Made by a program: the position numbers and the translations under genes. The notes beneath the pieces were generated by a model that had not been told where the DNA came from, searched no databases, and worked only from the letters and a program-made list of their open reading frames with translations. Source: Aureococcus anophagefferens (Eukaryota > Sar > Pelagophyceae > Pelagomonadales > Pelagomonadaceae). From it: a stretch of 64,000 nucleotides of DNA. The stretch is taken from assembly GCF_000186865.1 (NCBI RefSeq), contig NW_008705562.1, positions 1,024,451 through 1,088,450 on the forward strand. Direction: 5' to 3'. Shown here one piece after another: positions 10,053 to 20,301 of this stretch. Positions within the stretch are counted from its first letter, which is position 1. Each line of letters starts with the position of its first letter.

Positions 10053-10142
10053 CGCGCTCGCGTCGAGGTCTTGTCGGCTTGCCGTCTCTTGAAAGTCGTC
10101 TCAAGCCGTCTTGGCGACTCGACCGCCGCGCGGCATCATGAC

Positions 10143-12262
10143 ATGGTGAAGCGCGACTGCGATGGGGGATCCTGCGCGAAGCTCCACCGTGAGGGGACGA
10201 TGACCCTCGCAAGACGCTGGCGAGCCCTGTCGCTCGTCCTCGGCTCCAGCGCGCTCGTCGTCGAGCTCCCGGCGCGACCGGAGCGGCTCGACGAGGCCCT
10301 CGCGGCGCGCGACGCCGAAACGCTCCTCGAGGTCGACTGGCCTCCGGCGCTCTCCTACGAGGATCGCGGCGCGGCGGCCGTGGACCGCTTCCTCGCGCCG
10401 CGGCCCGACTGGGCCGTGATGTCCGAGCCCTGGACCGGCGGCCGCCTCGCGCTCGCGCGGCGCGTCGACGCGCCGCTGGCCCCGCTCATGGAGAAGTTCG
10501 CGGCGGAGTGGCGCGCGCGGCAGTGGTCGCCGGCGACGTGTGTCACCGCCGGCCTCATCGCGAACAGCGCGCCGTCGGTGCTGGGCCCCGTGGCCCACGC
10601 CTGGGCCGACGAGCTGCTCGACGCGTGGAAGCGCGGGCTCGCGCTCGTGCCCCGGTCGTTGAAGGGCTGGGGCTACGGCATGGCCGACGGCTCCGCGGGC
10701 GCGCTCTGCGGCGGGACATCCGGGGACGCGCCCTTCGACCCGGGCAACCGCTGGTCCTGCGTCTTCCTGCCCATGACGGCGTGCGACGAGGACCGCGAGT
10801 ACTACAAGGACGAGGACCGGCAGATGCGCCACGGCTTCAAGGGCGCCGAGCCGGTCCGCTGCTCGCCGCGCCTCGACAGGCGGTGCGCCGCGGCCGAGTT
10901 CGGCACGCCGCCGACGCCGAGCACCTTCGCGGGCCGCTTCGACGCGTTCCGGGGCGCCGTCGCCGCGCTCCCGGAGTCCGCGCGGCGCGGCGCGGGCGAC
11001 CAGGCGCTCGTGCGCGCGCTGGCCATGGCGACGCTCTTCCGGCCGAGCTTCCGGCTCCGGAAACTCACGCGCGCGTTCGACGCGTCGGCCTTCGAGGACG
11101 GCCCCGACGCGTGCGGCCTCGTGCAGCTCCGGCACCACGCGCGCGTCAACCTCGAGGCGCGGGGCGCGCGCTTCGCGGCGGCGTCCTTCTTCGTCGACCT
11201 CGAGGACGCGCTCCGCGACGTGCTCCCGCTCCTGCGCCTCGACACGGACGCGCCGCCCGTGCTCCACCTCCTCAGCGACGACGGCGACATGGTCGACGAC
11301 GCGGCCAAGGTCGCGCGAGCCCGGCGTCTTTTTTTTATGTCCGCGCGACCCCCGGGCAAATTGCGATCGAGGCGCGACACACCAGATCATCTTTTCTACG
11401 CTTCGCACGTCCAGACACCCGGGGAAGAGCACGAGCGGAACGTTTCGACGGTGGCCGGGACCGCGTCGCTGGCTGAGCCCTCGGTAGACGCTTTCCCCAT
11501 GTATTGGGATGAGACTCTTGCTGAGTCGCGCGATGCTCTACCGAGGCTCGGGTCACGTCGCGGTCCGAACCATCTCGCGGAATCGTCCGCGCGCGGCGCG
11601 CGCGCCCTCCGCGACGGGTTATCCGTCCGGGCGCGCTCGCTTCGTACCGACGCCCTTAAGGCCACCGCTCTCGCATCCTCCGAGCGGCACCGAGTCATAG
11701 CGACGGCACACGCCCCACCGCAGCGCCCGGACGTCGCGACCGTGCTCCCGCTGCCGGCGTCGACGGGCATGGTCTCGTCCGCGGACGGCCTCTTCGGCCA
11801 GGGCGACCTGGACAAGCAGATCCACACGACGGGCCTGAACGAGCTCGCGCGCATCCTGCTCTCCCTGGACCTCAGCGCGAGATGCGCCGTCGCCTACGCG
11901 GGCGCGGCTCCCGCGTCCGCGAGGAAACGGTCGTACGCCAAAAAACGCGCACAGGCGACTGCGCGTCGAACTTCGCGCGCTTCGTGTCGACGTACGTCGC
12001 GGGCCGCGCGCTCGCCGTGCCCTGGACGTTCTCGAGCGGCAACGCGTGCTTCAACGACGCCGCGACGGACCGGGCGCTGAACCGGACCTGCGCCTACGAG
12101 TGCAAGTCCGACGCGGCGCGCTGCAAGGAGTTCGGCACGGGCCCGCGGACCTGCGACCCGCCGCCGCCGCGGCTCGCGGCCGTCTACGCGGAGCCCGCGG
12201 GCGGCCGCTTCGCGAAGCTGTCGAAGGAGCTCGGCCTCGACCGACGACCAGACGACTATTAG
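10143..12262 (+). CDS. Secreted/type II glycosyltransferase-like protein
   Basis: Start candidates are ATG 10143 and ATG 10200; the second begins MTLARRWRALSLVLGSSALV, a signal or signal-anchor segment. The body has GYGMADGSAGALCGG, NRWSCVFLPMTACDED and LVQLRHHARVNLEARG, then LHLLSDDGDMVDDAAKVARA and STGMVSSADGLFGQGDLDKQ before NELARILLSLDL. This order (Arg-rich strand, SDD strand, late S-N-F-x-R) recalls fucosyltransferase-like folds (GT23 type), but the assignment is tentative. The 3' end needs a 53-bp GC-AG intron at 11902-11954, joining AVAYAG to DCASNFARFVSTYV. Residues from 11326-11720 do not look like the rest (see findings) and may be an insert or unrecognised intron. Its stop overlaps that of the convergent MYND/TPR gene. 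Confidence 0.5.
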
Positions 12263-13518
12263 GGGTTCTCCCACGACTTCCGGTAGGCGACGGTCTTCGG
12301 GTGGTCCGGGCCGAGGGTCGCATTGGCGATGGCGAGGGCCTTGGCGCCGTACTTCTTCGCCTGGGGCCACGACTCGGGCGTGCCCTGCTCCGTGAGGACG
12401 CCCGCGAGATTGTTCAGCGCGACGGCGACCTCCGCGTGGGTCTCGCCGTAGACCTCCCGCGCGTCCCGCAGGATCTCCCGGAACAGCTTCTCCGCGGCCT
12501 CGAGGTCGTAGCGCATGCGCATGTTGTCGGCGATCCAGGACTTGACGAGCAACGCGTTCGCGTCCTCGGGCCCGCCGGCCGCGTCCTCGTAGATCTTCAT
12601 CGACCGCTTCAGCAGGGGGTCGCTGTCGTCGTAGCGGCCCCGCTTCGCGAGGAAGGTGCCCAAATTCGCCAGGGCCGCGGCGACGGAGTCGTCGTCGCGG
12701 CCGAACGCGTCCTCCGTCGCCTCCAGCGCGCCGCGGAAGCACGCCTCCGCCCGGTCCCAGTCGCCCGCGGCCGCCGCCTCCTGCGCCTCCGCCGTCAGGC
12801 GCACCTGCTCGTAGCCCCCGTCGTCGTCCTCGGCCTCCGCCGCGGGCGCCTCCCGCGGCTTCGGCGGCGGTTTCGGCGGCTCGACGCGGAACTCGCGGCT
12901 GCACGCGGTCCGGTGGCCCTTGCGCCAGTCGGTCCGCTGGCATTCGGACCCGCAATAGTAGACCTGCCGGCAGAAGCCGCACTTGAGCTTCGCCGGGATG
13001 GGCAGGCCGCAGTGGCCGCAGTCCTCGGGCCGGTCCTCGCACTCGGCCTTGTGGCCGCCGCGCCACGCGTCCTTCTGGCACGCGCGCGAGCAGTAGACGA
13101 CGGACCGGCAGCGGCCGCACTGCTTCTTCGCCCAGCAGGCCTCGCCGCACCAGGCGCAGCCGCCGCCCTCGAAGAGGTCGACCTCGGGCTCCGTCGGCGC
13201 GTTTTCGACGGCGCCCTCGGGCGCGAGGTCCGGATACTTGTGCTTGAACAGGGAGCTAAAGGCCGCGGAGAAGGCCTGGTTCGACTTCTTCTTCTCCTCG
13301 GGCGTCAGCTTCTCCTCGTAGGCGCGCGCCGTCGCCCGCTCCCGCTCCTTCTCCTCGTCGCTGTCCGTGCCGTAGTCGAAGCCGTCGAAGCGCGTGTTGC
13401 GCTCGACGGCGCCCTGGGGCCCGACGACGACCTGCGGTTCGTCGAGGTCCTGCGGCTCCGCCATGTCGAGGGCGTCGCGGTCGGGACGGGCCGGCGCCGC
13501 GTCGGCGCGTGCGACCAT
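12259..13518 (-). CDS. Double MYND finger plus TPR protein
   Basis: A 419-residue protein. Residues 1-120 are charged and variable. MYND-1 spans about 121-160 (CAWCGEACWAKKQCGRC, VYCSRAC, HKAEC) and MYND-2 about 167-206 (CGHCGLPIPAKLKCGFC, YYCGSEC, HRTAC); all zinc ligands of both fingers are present. Residues 245-415 hold TPR helices of the kinesin-light-chain/NPHP3 type, for example VAAALANLGTFLAKRGRYDD, AEVAVALNNLAGVLTEQG and LGPDHPKTVAYRKSWE. MYND fingers bind proline-rich peptides and TPRs bind proteins, so a scaffold role is likely; a function cannot be given. Met19 (13464) is an alternative start. The last bases overlap the stop of the convergent gene, so the two transcripts must overlap. 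Confidence 0.85.
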   Translation of the reverse strand: MVARADAAPARPDRDALDMAEPQDLDEPQVVVGPQGAVERNTRFDGFDYGTDSDEEKERERATARAYEEKLTPEEKKKSNQAFSAAFSSLFKHKYPDLAPEGAVENAPTEPEVDLFEGGGCAWCGEACWAKKQCGRCRSVVYCSRACQKDAWRGGHKAECEDRPEDCGHCGLPIPAKLKCGFCRQVYYCGSECQRTDWRKGHRTACSREFRVEPPKPPPKPREAPAAEAEDDDGGYEQVRLTAEAQEAAAAGDWDRAEACFRGALEATEDAFGRDDDSVAAALANLGTFLAKRGRYDDSDPLLKRSMKIYEDAAGGPEDANALLVKSWIADNMRMRYDLEAAEKLFREILRDAREVYGETHAEVAVALNNLAGVLTEQGTPESWPQAKKYGAKALAIANATLGPDHPKTVAYRKSWENP

Positions 13519-13696
13519 GAGTAGTGGACTTGCGCGAGAGCCCGGGGCAGCTTCGGCACGTTGCCGGCAACGATTCTATGCGAAACCGCGAAGGGGCTGC
13601 TGCGGGGTCCAGGGCGGACGCCTCCAGCGGCGGCGGCGCGCGGCGACGCGCGCGTCTCGGCGCCGGCTCCATGCGCTAGGTCCATCGCCGGCGACC

Positions 13697-16600
13697 ATGG
13701 CCAAGGGCGGCAAGGGCGCCTTCAGCGTCTACGAACACGCGGAGCCGCCGGTGAAGGCCCTGCGGTCGCGGCGGCGCGCCGGCCCCAAGAGCCGCGGCCA
13801 CGGCGGCCGGCGGCCCGTGGCGCCGCCCGACGAACACGCGGACCAGGCGGCGCGCGCCGCCGAGGCCGCGGCGTCGCGGCGGCGCCTCTACGAGGAGGGC
13901 GGCGGCTCGCGCGCGTCGCTCCGCGTCGGCGGCGGCGACGGGCCCGAGGTGCTCCCGGAGCAGCTCGTGGAGGTGCCGGCCATGCAGACGGCCATGGTCA
14001 AGCTCAGCGAGGCCGCGGCGCGCAAGGGCGCGACGGCCATGGACGGCGACGCGCTCCTCGACCCGTCGACGTTCGCGGGGCGGTTGCGGAAGGAGTTCAA
14101 GATCCGGTTGAGCCCCGAGGAGCTCGGCGCGGTGCTCTACCTCTTCGACGCCGCCGACGCCGACGGCGCCGTGAGCTGGCTCCAGTTCATGAAGGTCTTC
14201 GCGCACCTCGGGCGCCGCGAGCGCGAGCGCGCGTTCGAGGCGCGCCGCGACGACGAGGACCGGCGGCGGCGCCGCGCGGAGGACCGGCGCCACGACGAGG
14301 AGGCGCGCTTCGCGCCGCCGACGTCGGACATCGACGCCAACTACGACGACGGCGACCGGCGGCGCGCCATGGACCTGCTCCAGCGCGCCGCGGCGTCGCT
14401 CGCGCAGCACCGCGACGCGAGCTCGACGACGACGTTGCTGAACGGGCTCCGGACGCAGGGCCGCATGAACCACAGCGAGGTCGACCGCTTCCTCAAGCGG
14501 GGCCTGAACGTGAAGCTGTCGCCCCGCGAGCTCGGCGCCATCTACGAGCACCTCGCGGAGCCCACGGGCGGCGGCTTCGTCGTCAGCACGGAGTTCGTCG
14601 CGGAGCTCCTCCGCTTCGGCCGCATCGGCGAGTCGGAGCGGAAGCGCGAGGCGCGGAGCCGCAACCGCCAGCGGTCGCTGAAGAAGGAGCTCAAGGCGAA
14701 GCGCGAGGCCGAGCGCAACCGGGCCAAGGCCGCGGTGAAGTTCGTGCTGCCGAAGATCCCCGCGCGGCCGCCCGCGCCCGCGCCCGAGGCCGACGACGGC
14801 GACGACGCCCCCGACGGCGACGCGCCGGCCGACGAGGCGTCGCGGGCGACGGCGACGACCAAGTCGGCGCCCGCCGCCGCGCCCGCGGGCGGGAGCCGCC
14901 ACAGCGGCCTCGGCTGGAAGCTGCTCTCGCGGCTCCACACGCTCTCCGTGCCGCGCGCGGCGACGGTGCCGAGGCCGCCCAAGCCCGAGGACTTCGACGG
15001 CGTCGCGCCGGGCCCACCGTCGCAGCCGAGCCGCCCGCCGAAGAAGGCGCGCAAGGCGCCGGCGCCCCGCGCCAACGGCCAGGTCGAGCGCCTCAAGCAG
15101 TACCGCCAGGAGAAGAAGGACGAGGAGGCGCGGCTGGCCAACGAGCCGCGGAACTACGTGCCCATCGCCGACAAGCTCGCGACGCACGCCGCGGACCGGG
15201 CGCCCGAGGCCGAGGGCATCGAGAACCACGCCGAGGCCGCGACGCCGGAGCTGCTCAAGCACATCGCGGACGAGCTCGAGCGCGGCCTGCAGCGCGTCAC
15301 GCAGGGCAACTGGATGCGCTTCTTCACGATGATGGACCTCAACTCCTCGGGCAGCATGGAGTTCCACGAGTTCGTGTCCATGGCGCGCAACAAGCAGTAC
15401 GCCCACCCGCCGGGCCTGGAAATTTCCAAGCAGTCCGTGAGCGACGACGACCTGCGGCGCCTCTGGACGTCCGCGGACCGCGACCGGTCCGGGTCCGTCA
15501 ACGCGGTCGAGTTCCGGCGCTTCATCGAGCGCGTCCTCGACGACGACCGGCCGAACAGCGCCGCGCCGGCGCCGCCGTCCTCGGCCGAGGGCGACGCGCG
15601 CGACGCGCCGCCGCGGAGGGACGCGGCCGGCGAGAAGGCGCGCGACTACGCGCCCGTCGACGCCGACGAGGCCGAGACGCTGGCCCGCGTCGCGGCGGCC
15701 ATCGACAAGGCCATGCGGAGCATCCCGGACTGCTCCTGGACGAAGATTTTTATTCTGTGCGACCGCGACCGGAGCGGCCGCATCGAGTGGCCCGAGTTTC
15801 GGAACATCGTGCGGTCGAAGCGCAACGTCTCCGGCACGGGCCTCGAGCTCGGCGCGGCGACGATCTCGCTGGAGGAGATGCGGTTGTTGTGGGCGCGCGC
15901 GGACAACGACAAGCTCGGGCTCATCAACGCGGACGAGTTCGCGCTCTTCCTCCGCATGGCCGTCGCGAAGACGCTCGCGGACTACCCCGCGGCCAAGGCC
16001 GCCATCGCCTACGAGCAGAACATCATTGTGGGCCGGTCCAAGGAGCAGCAGGACAAGCTCGGCCGGCTCAACTTCCAGCAGGCGTCCTCCGAGCACAGCG
16101 GGTCCAACGCGACGACGCCGCGGTCCAACGCGTCGAGCCCGCGGAACGCGCCGAGCCCGCGCCACGGCGCGCCGGCGCGGCCCGCCGCGCCCCAGCTCCT
16201 GGACCCGCCGCGCGAGTTCTTCGCGAGCCCGCCGTCGCCGGAGAAGGAGGTCCGGGGCTACGTCTCCGGCGCGGCGCGGAAGCCGCCGCCGGCGGCGCTC
16301 GACGCCCCGCGGACGACGAAGCAGGCCGAGCGCATGAAGGCGCTGCGAGCGGAGGAGGCGAACGCGACCGACGGTCCGACGCGCGCGGGCTGGAAGGCGC
16401 CCATCGCCGACAGGCTCGCGGGCAACGACAAGCTCGCGGACGGCGCGCACCACGAGAGCGGCGCGTCGCCGGAGCTCCTGCGGTCCATCGCCGCGCGCCT
16501 CGACGCCAAGCTCCAGAAGCACGCCAAGGGCTCCTGGGCGAAATTGTTCTTCGTCGTCGACAACGACGGCTCGGGCCGCGTCGAGTTCCACGAGTTCCGC

Positions 16601-19600
16601 GACCTCATGCGAAACAAGGCGACGCACACGTCGAACCCGGGCCTGGAGATCGGCAGGAAGGAGGTTTCCGACGAGGAACTGAGCATGCTCTGGACGTCGC
16701 TCGACGGCGACAAGTCGGGCTTCGTGACCGCGCCCGAGTTCAAGAAGTTTATGCTGATGATGAAGGCGCAGTACTCGGGCGAGGAGCAGAAGCAGGAGAT
16801 CGTGAAGACGTCCATGGACGCCCCGCGGACGACGAAGCAGGCAGAGCGCATGAAAGAGCTGCGCGCCAAGGAGGCGGCCGCCGACGACGGCCCCGCGCGC
16901 GCGGGCTGGAAGGCGCCGATCAAGGACAAGATGGCCGGCAACAGCAAGATGGCCGACGGCGAGCACCACGACGAGGAGGCGTCGCCCGAGCTCTTGAAAT
17001 CCATCGCCGCGCGCCTCGATGCCAAATTGCAACGGCACGCCAAGGGCTCCTGGGCGAAGCTCTTCTTCGTCATCGACAACGACGGCTCCGGGCGCGTCGA
17101 GTTCCACGAGTTCCGCGATCTGATGCGAAACAAGGTGACGCACACGTCGAACCCGGGCCTCGAGATCGGCAAGAAGGAGATCTCCGACGAGGAGCTGAAC
17201 ATGCTCTGGACGACCGTCGACGCGGACAAGTCCGGCTTCGTGACCGCGCCCGAGTTCAAGCGATTCATGCTGATGATGAAAGAGCAGCACTCCGGCGTCG
17301 AGGAGAAGCAAGCCATCACGAGAACGTCCATGAATGCGCCGCGGACGACGAAGCAAGCCGAGCGCATGAAGGCGTTGCGAGCGGAGGAAGCGAACGCGAC
17401 CGACGGTCCGACGCGCGCGGGCTGGAAGGCGCCCATCAAGGACAAGATGGCCGGCAACAGCAAGATGGCCGACGGCGAACACCACGACGACGAGGCGTCG
17501 CCCGAGCTCCTGAAGTCCATCGCCGCGCGCCTCGATGCCAAGTTGCAACGGCACGCCAAGGGCTCCTGGGCCAAATTGTTCTTCGTGATAGACAACGACG
17601 GCTCCGGGCGCGTCGAGTTCCACGAGTTCCGCGACCTCATGCGCAACAAGGCGACGCACACGTCGAACCCGGGCCTCGAGATTAGCAAGAGCGAGGTGAG
17701 CGATACGGAGCTCAGCATGCTGTGGACGTCGTTGGACAACGACAAATCGGGCTTCGTGACGGCGCCCGAATTCAAGAAGTTCATGCTGATGATGAAAGAG
17801 CAGCACTCCGGCGTTGAGGAGAAGAAGGCGATCACGCGGACGTCCATGAACGCGCCGCGGACGACGAAGCAGGCCGAACGCATGAAGGAGCTCCGGGCCA
17901 AGGAGGCGAACGCGACGGACGGGCCGACGCGCGCGGGCTGGAAGGCCCCGATTAAAGACAAGATGGACGGCAACAGCAAGATGACCGACGGCGAGCACCA
18001 CGACGACGAGGCGTCGCCGGAGCTCCTGAAGTCCATCGCCGCGCGCCTCGATGCCAAATTGCAACGGCACGCGAAGGGCTCGTGGGCCAAATTGTTCTTC
18101 GTGATCGACAACGACGGCTCCGGGCGCGTCGAGTTCCACGAGTTCCGCGACCTGATGAGAAACAAGGCCACGCACACGTCGAATCCTGGACTGGAAATCA
18201 GCAAGAAGGAGGTCTCCGACGACGAGCTGAGCATGCTCTGGACGTCGCTTGATGGCGACAAGTCGGGCTTCGTGACCGCGCCCGAGTTCAAGGTATTCAT
18301 GGAGACGGTCAAGACGCACCATTCGGGCGAGGAGGAGAAGCAGGTCATCACTCGGACGTCGATGAACGCGCCGCGGACGACGAAGCAGGCCGAGCGTATG
18401 AAAGCTCTGCGAGCGGAGCAGGCAAGCGCGACCGACGGGCCGACGCGCGCGGGCTGGAAGGCGCCCATCAAGGACCGCATGGATGGGAATAGCAAGATGG
18501 CCGATGGCGAGCACCACGACGACGAGGCGTCGCCGGAGCTGCTCAAGTCCATCGCCGCGCGGCTCGACGCGAAGCTCCAGAAGCACGCCAAGGGATCGTG
18601 GGCCAAATTATTCTTCGTCATCGACAACGACGGCTCCGGGCGCGTCGAGTTCCACGAATTTAGAGACCTCATGAGAAACAAGGCGACGGACACGGTGAAC
18701 CCCGGGCTCGAGATCAGCAAGAAGGAGGTCTCCGACGACGAGCTGAGCATGCTTTGGACGTGCCTCGACGGCGACAAGTCGGGCTTCGTGACCGCGCCCG
18801 AGTTCAAGCGATTCATGCAGAAGGTCATGGCGCAGCACGCGCCCGGCGAGGAACCGACGGAGGTCGTGCGAACGTCCATGTCCGCGCCGCGCACGACGAA
18901 GCAGGCCGAGCGCATGAAGGAGCTCCGGGCCAAGGAGGCGGCCGCCGACGGCGGCCCCGCGCGCGCGGGCTGGAAGGCGCCCATCAAAGACAAGCTCGAC
19001 AAGAACTCGAACTTTGACGACGGCGCGCACCACGACGACGAGGCGTCGCCGGAGGTCCTCGCCGCCGTCGCGCGGCGGCTCGAGGCCCGGGTCCGCGACG
19101 TCGCGGCCGGCTCGTGGGCGAAGCTCTTCTTCTTCGTCGACAACGACGGCAGCGGCCGCGTCGAGTTCCGCGAGTTCCGCGACCTGATCCGGAACCGGAC
19201 GACGGACACGGTCTTCCCGGGCCTGGAGATGGGCAGGAAGGAGGTCTCCGACGACGAGCTGAGCATGCTGTGGACGACGCTCGACGGCGACAGGTCGGGC
19301 TTCGTCACCGCGCCCGAGTTCAAGGCGTTCCTCGGCAAGCTCACGGCGGCGTCGGGCGGCGCCGAGGAGCTGAAGCAGGAGATCGTCAAGACGTCCATCG
19401 ACGCGCCGCGGACGACGAAGCAGGCCGAGCGCATGAAGGCGCTCCGCGCGGACGAGGCGGCCGCGGCCCCCGCGCGCGCGGGCTCGAAGGCGCCCATCGC
19501 CGACAGGCTCGCGACGAACTCGAATTTTGACGCGGGGACCCACGCCGACGAGGCCGCGTCGCCGCGGCTGCTGCGGCTCGTGGCGAACATGCTCGAGGCC

Positions 19601-20164
19601 GCGGTCGGGAGGCGGTGCAAGGGCTCCTGGGCGAAGCTCTTCTTCGCGACGGACAAGGACGGCAGCGGCCGCATCGAGTTCGACGAGTTCCGCGCCCTCG
19701 TGAGACGGACGCCCGGCGACGCGCTCCACCCGGGCCTCGGCGTCGGCCGCGACGCGATCTCCGACGGCGAGCTCGGCCAGCTCTGGGCCGCGGTCGACGC
19801 GGACCGGAGCGGCTCCGTGCCCGCGCCCGAGTTCAAGGCGTTTTTGGATTCGTGCCGCACCTACCTCACGCCCGAGGAGGCGAGCGTCAACGCGTCGGAC
19901 TTCCTCCGGCTGAGCAAGCGCGCGGCGCCCGCGCCCGCGCCCGCGGCGCCGCGGCGCCGCGACGACGACGACTACGGCGACGACGACTTCGACCCGGAGG
20001 AGAGCGCGGAGGTCGTCGACGACGACGGCGTTTCCGCGCCGAGCATCCTGTCGTCGCTCATGGCCCTCGACGACAAGCGCCGGTCCGACAAGTTCGCCTA
20101 CGCCCCGGCCGGCGACGCGAAGCCGCCGGACGACTACGGCGACGACGACTTCGAGGACGAGTAA
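13697..20164 (+). CDS. Giant tandem EF-hand protein (2155 residues)
   Basis: ATG 13697 follows GCGACC and opens MAKGGKGAFSVYEHAEPP. Residues 1-500 include degenerate EF-hand pairs (for example LYLFDAADADGAVSWLQF) and a basic, Ala/Pro-rich linker. Two divergent double-EF units follow (DLNSSGSMEFHE with DRDRSGSVNAVE; DRDRSGRIEWPE with DNDKLGLINADE). Seven near-identical 172-residue units then run from 16298, each starting D/N/S-APRTTKQAERMK and carrying loops DNDGSGRVEFHE and DGDKSGFVTAPE, with Asp/Asn/Ser at 1, 3 and 5, Gly at 6 and Glu at 12. That gives about 18 likely Ca2+ sites. The tail is acidic with DDYGDDDF repeats. The architecture suggests a large Ca2+ buffer or a cytoskeletal/flagellar Ca2+-responsive scaffold; the exact role is unknown. 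No membrane segment or signal peptide is visible. Confidence 0.88.
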   Translation: MAKGGKGAFSVYEHAEPPVKALRSRRRAGPKSRGHGGRRPVAPPDEHADQAARAAEAAASRRRLYEEGGGSRASLRVGGGDGPEVLPEQLVEVPAMQTAMVKLSEAAARKGATAMDGDALLDPSTFAGRLRKEFKIRLSPEELGAVLYLFDAADADGAVSWLQFMKVFAHLGRRERERAFEARRDDEDRRRRRAEDRRHDEEARFAPPTSDIDANYDDGDRRRAMDLLQRAAASLAQHRDASSTTTLLNGLRTQGRMNHSEVDRFLKRGLNVKLSPRELGAIYEHLAEPTGGGFVVSTEFVAELLRFGRIGESERKREARSRNRQRSLKKELKAKREAERNRAKAAVKFVLPKIPARPPAPAPEADDGDDAPDGDAPADEASRATATTKSAPAAAPAGGSRHSGLGWKLLSRLHTLSVPRAATVPRPPKPEDFDGVAPGPPSQPSRPPKKARKAPAPRANGQVERLKQYRQEKKDEEARLANEPRNYVPIADKLATHAADRAPEAEGIENHAEAATPELLKHIADELERGLQRVTQGNWMRFFTMMDLNSSGSMEFHEFVSMARNKQYAHPPGLEISKQSVSDDDLRRLWTSADRDRSGSVNAVEFRRFIERVLDDDRPNSAAPAPPSSAEGDARDAPPRRDAAGEKARDYAPVDADEAETLARVAAAIDKAMRSIPDCSWTKIFILCDRDRSGRIEWPEFRNIVRSKRNVSGTGLELGAATISLEEMRLLWARADNDKLGLINADEFALFLRMAVAKTLADYPAAKAAIAYEQNIIVGRSKEQQDKLGRLNFQQASSEHSGSNATTPRSNASSPRNAPSPRHGAPARPAAPQLLDPPREFFASPPSPEKEVRGYVSGAARKPPPAALDAPRTTKQAERMKALRAEEANATDGPTRAGWKAPIADRLAGNDKLADGAHHESGASPELLRSIAARLDAKLQKHAKGSWAKLFFVVDNDGSGRVEFHEFRDLMRNKATHTSNPGLEIGRKEVSDEELSMLWTSLDGDKSGFVTAPEFKKFMLMMKAQYSGEEQKQEIVKTSMDAPRTTKQAERMKELRAKEAAADDGPARAGWKAPIKDKMAGNSKMADGEHHDEEASPELLKSIAARLDAKLQRHAKGSWAKLFFVIDNDGSGRVEFHEFRDLMRNKVTHTSNPGLEIGKKEISDEELNMLWTTVDADKSGFVTAPEFKRFMLMMKEQHSGVEEKQAITRTSMNAPRTTKQAERMKALRAEEANATDGPTRAGWKAPIKDKMAGNSKMADGEHHDDEASPELLKSIAARLDAKLQRHAKGSWAKLFFVIDNDGSGRVEFHEFRDLMRNKATHTSNPGLEISKSEVSDTELSMLWTSLDNDKSGFVTAPEFKKFMLMMKEQHSGVEEKKAITRTSMNAPRTTKQAERMKELRAKEANATDGPTRAGWKAPIKDKMDGNSKMTDGEHHDDEASPELLKSIAARLDAKLQRHAKGSWAKLFFVIDNDGSGRVEFHEFRDLMRNKATHTSNPGLEISKKEVSDDELSMLWTSLDGDKSGFVTAPEFKVFMETVKTHHSGEEEKQVITRTSMNAPRTTKQAERMKALRAEQASATDGPTRAGWKAPIKDRMDGNSKMADGEHHDDEASPELLKSIAARLDAKLQKHAKGSWAKLFFVIDNDGSGRVEFHEFRDLMRNKATDTVNPGLEISKKEVSDDELSMLWTCLDGDKSGFVTAPEFKRFMQKVMAQHAPGEEPTEVVRTSMSAPRTTKQAERMKELRAKEAAADGGPARAGWKAPIKDKLDKNSNFDDGAHHDDEASPEVLAAVARRLEARVRDVAAGSWAKLFFFVDNDGSGRVEFREFRDLIRNRTTDTVFPGLEMGRKEVSDDELSMLWTTLDGDRSGFVTAPEFKAFLGKLTAASGGAEELKQEIVKTSIDAPRTTKQAERMKALRADEAAAAPARAGSKAPIADRLATNSNFDAGTHADEAASPRLLRLVANMLEAAVGRRCKGSWAKLFFATDKDGSGRIEFDEFRALVRRTPGDALHPGLGVGRDAISDGELGQLWAAVDADRSGSVPAPEFKAFLDSCRTYLTPEEASVNASDFLRLSKRAAPAPAPAAPRRRDDDDYGDDDFDPEESAEVVDDDGVSAPSILSSLMALDDKRRSDKFAYAPAGDAKPPDDYGDDDFEDE
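16298..19900 (+). repeat. Seven tandem 516-bp coding repeats
   Basis: Units begin at 16298, 16814, 17330, 17846, 18362, 18878 and 19397. The first five steps are exactly 516 bp and the sixth is 519 bp. Units 2-5 are the most alike and the last two drift, consistent with recent in-frame unequal crossing-over in the middle of the array. Confidence 0.95.
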
Positions 20165-20301
20165 GGGGGTGGGTAGTAGGGATGGTGGGTGAGGGGTGCC
20201 GCTCCCAGGAGACTCCCAGGCTCGAGCGTCCGCGAGGCCGTCCCGGTTCGGCGAGTCCCGGACCAGCGGAGTGGACAAAGACCCGAGCTGATCACGACAA
20301 G

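Noticed and set aside
11475..11549. Possible tRNA (D-arm-like GGTAGAGC on the minus strand)
   Set aside because: Anticodon loop lacks U33, T-loop consensus is absent and acceptor arms do not pair; at best a tRNA-like inverted repeat.
13676..18586. 1636-codon minus-strand open frame
   Set aside because: Antisense shadow of the EF-hand gene; repeats only because the sense strand repeats, with no domain signature of its own.
16258..19860. 1200-codon minus-strand open frame with Ser-rich repeats
   Set aside because: Codon-aligned antisense of the EF-hand repeats; its regularity is inherited from the 516-bp units.
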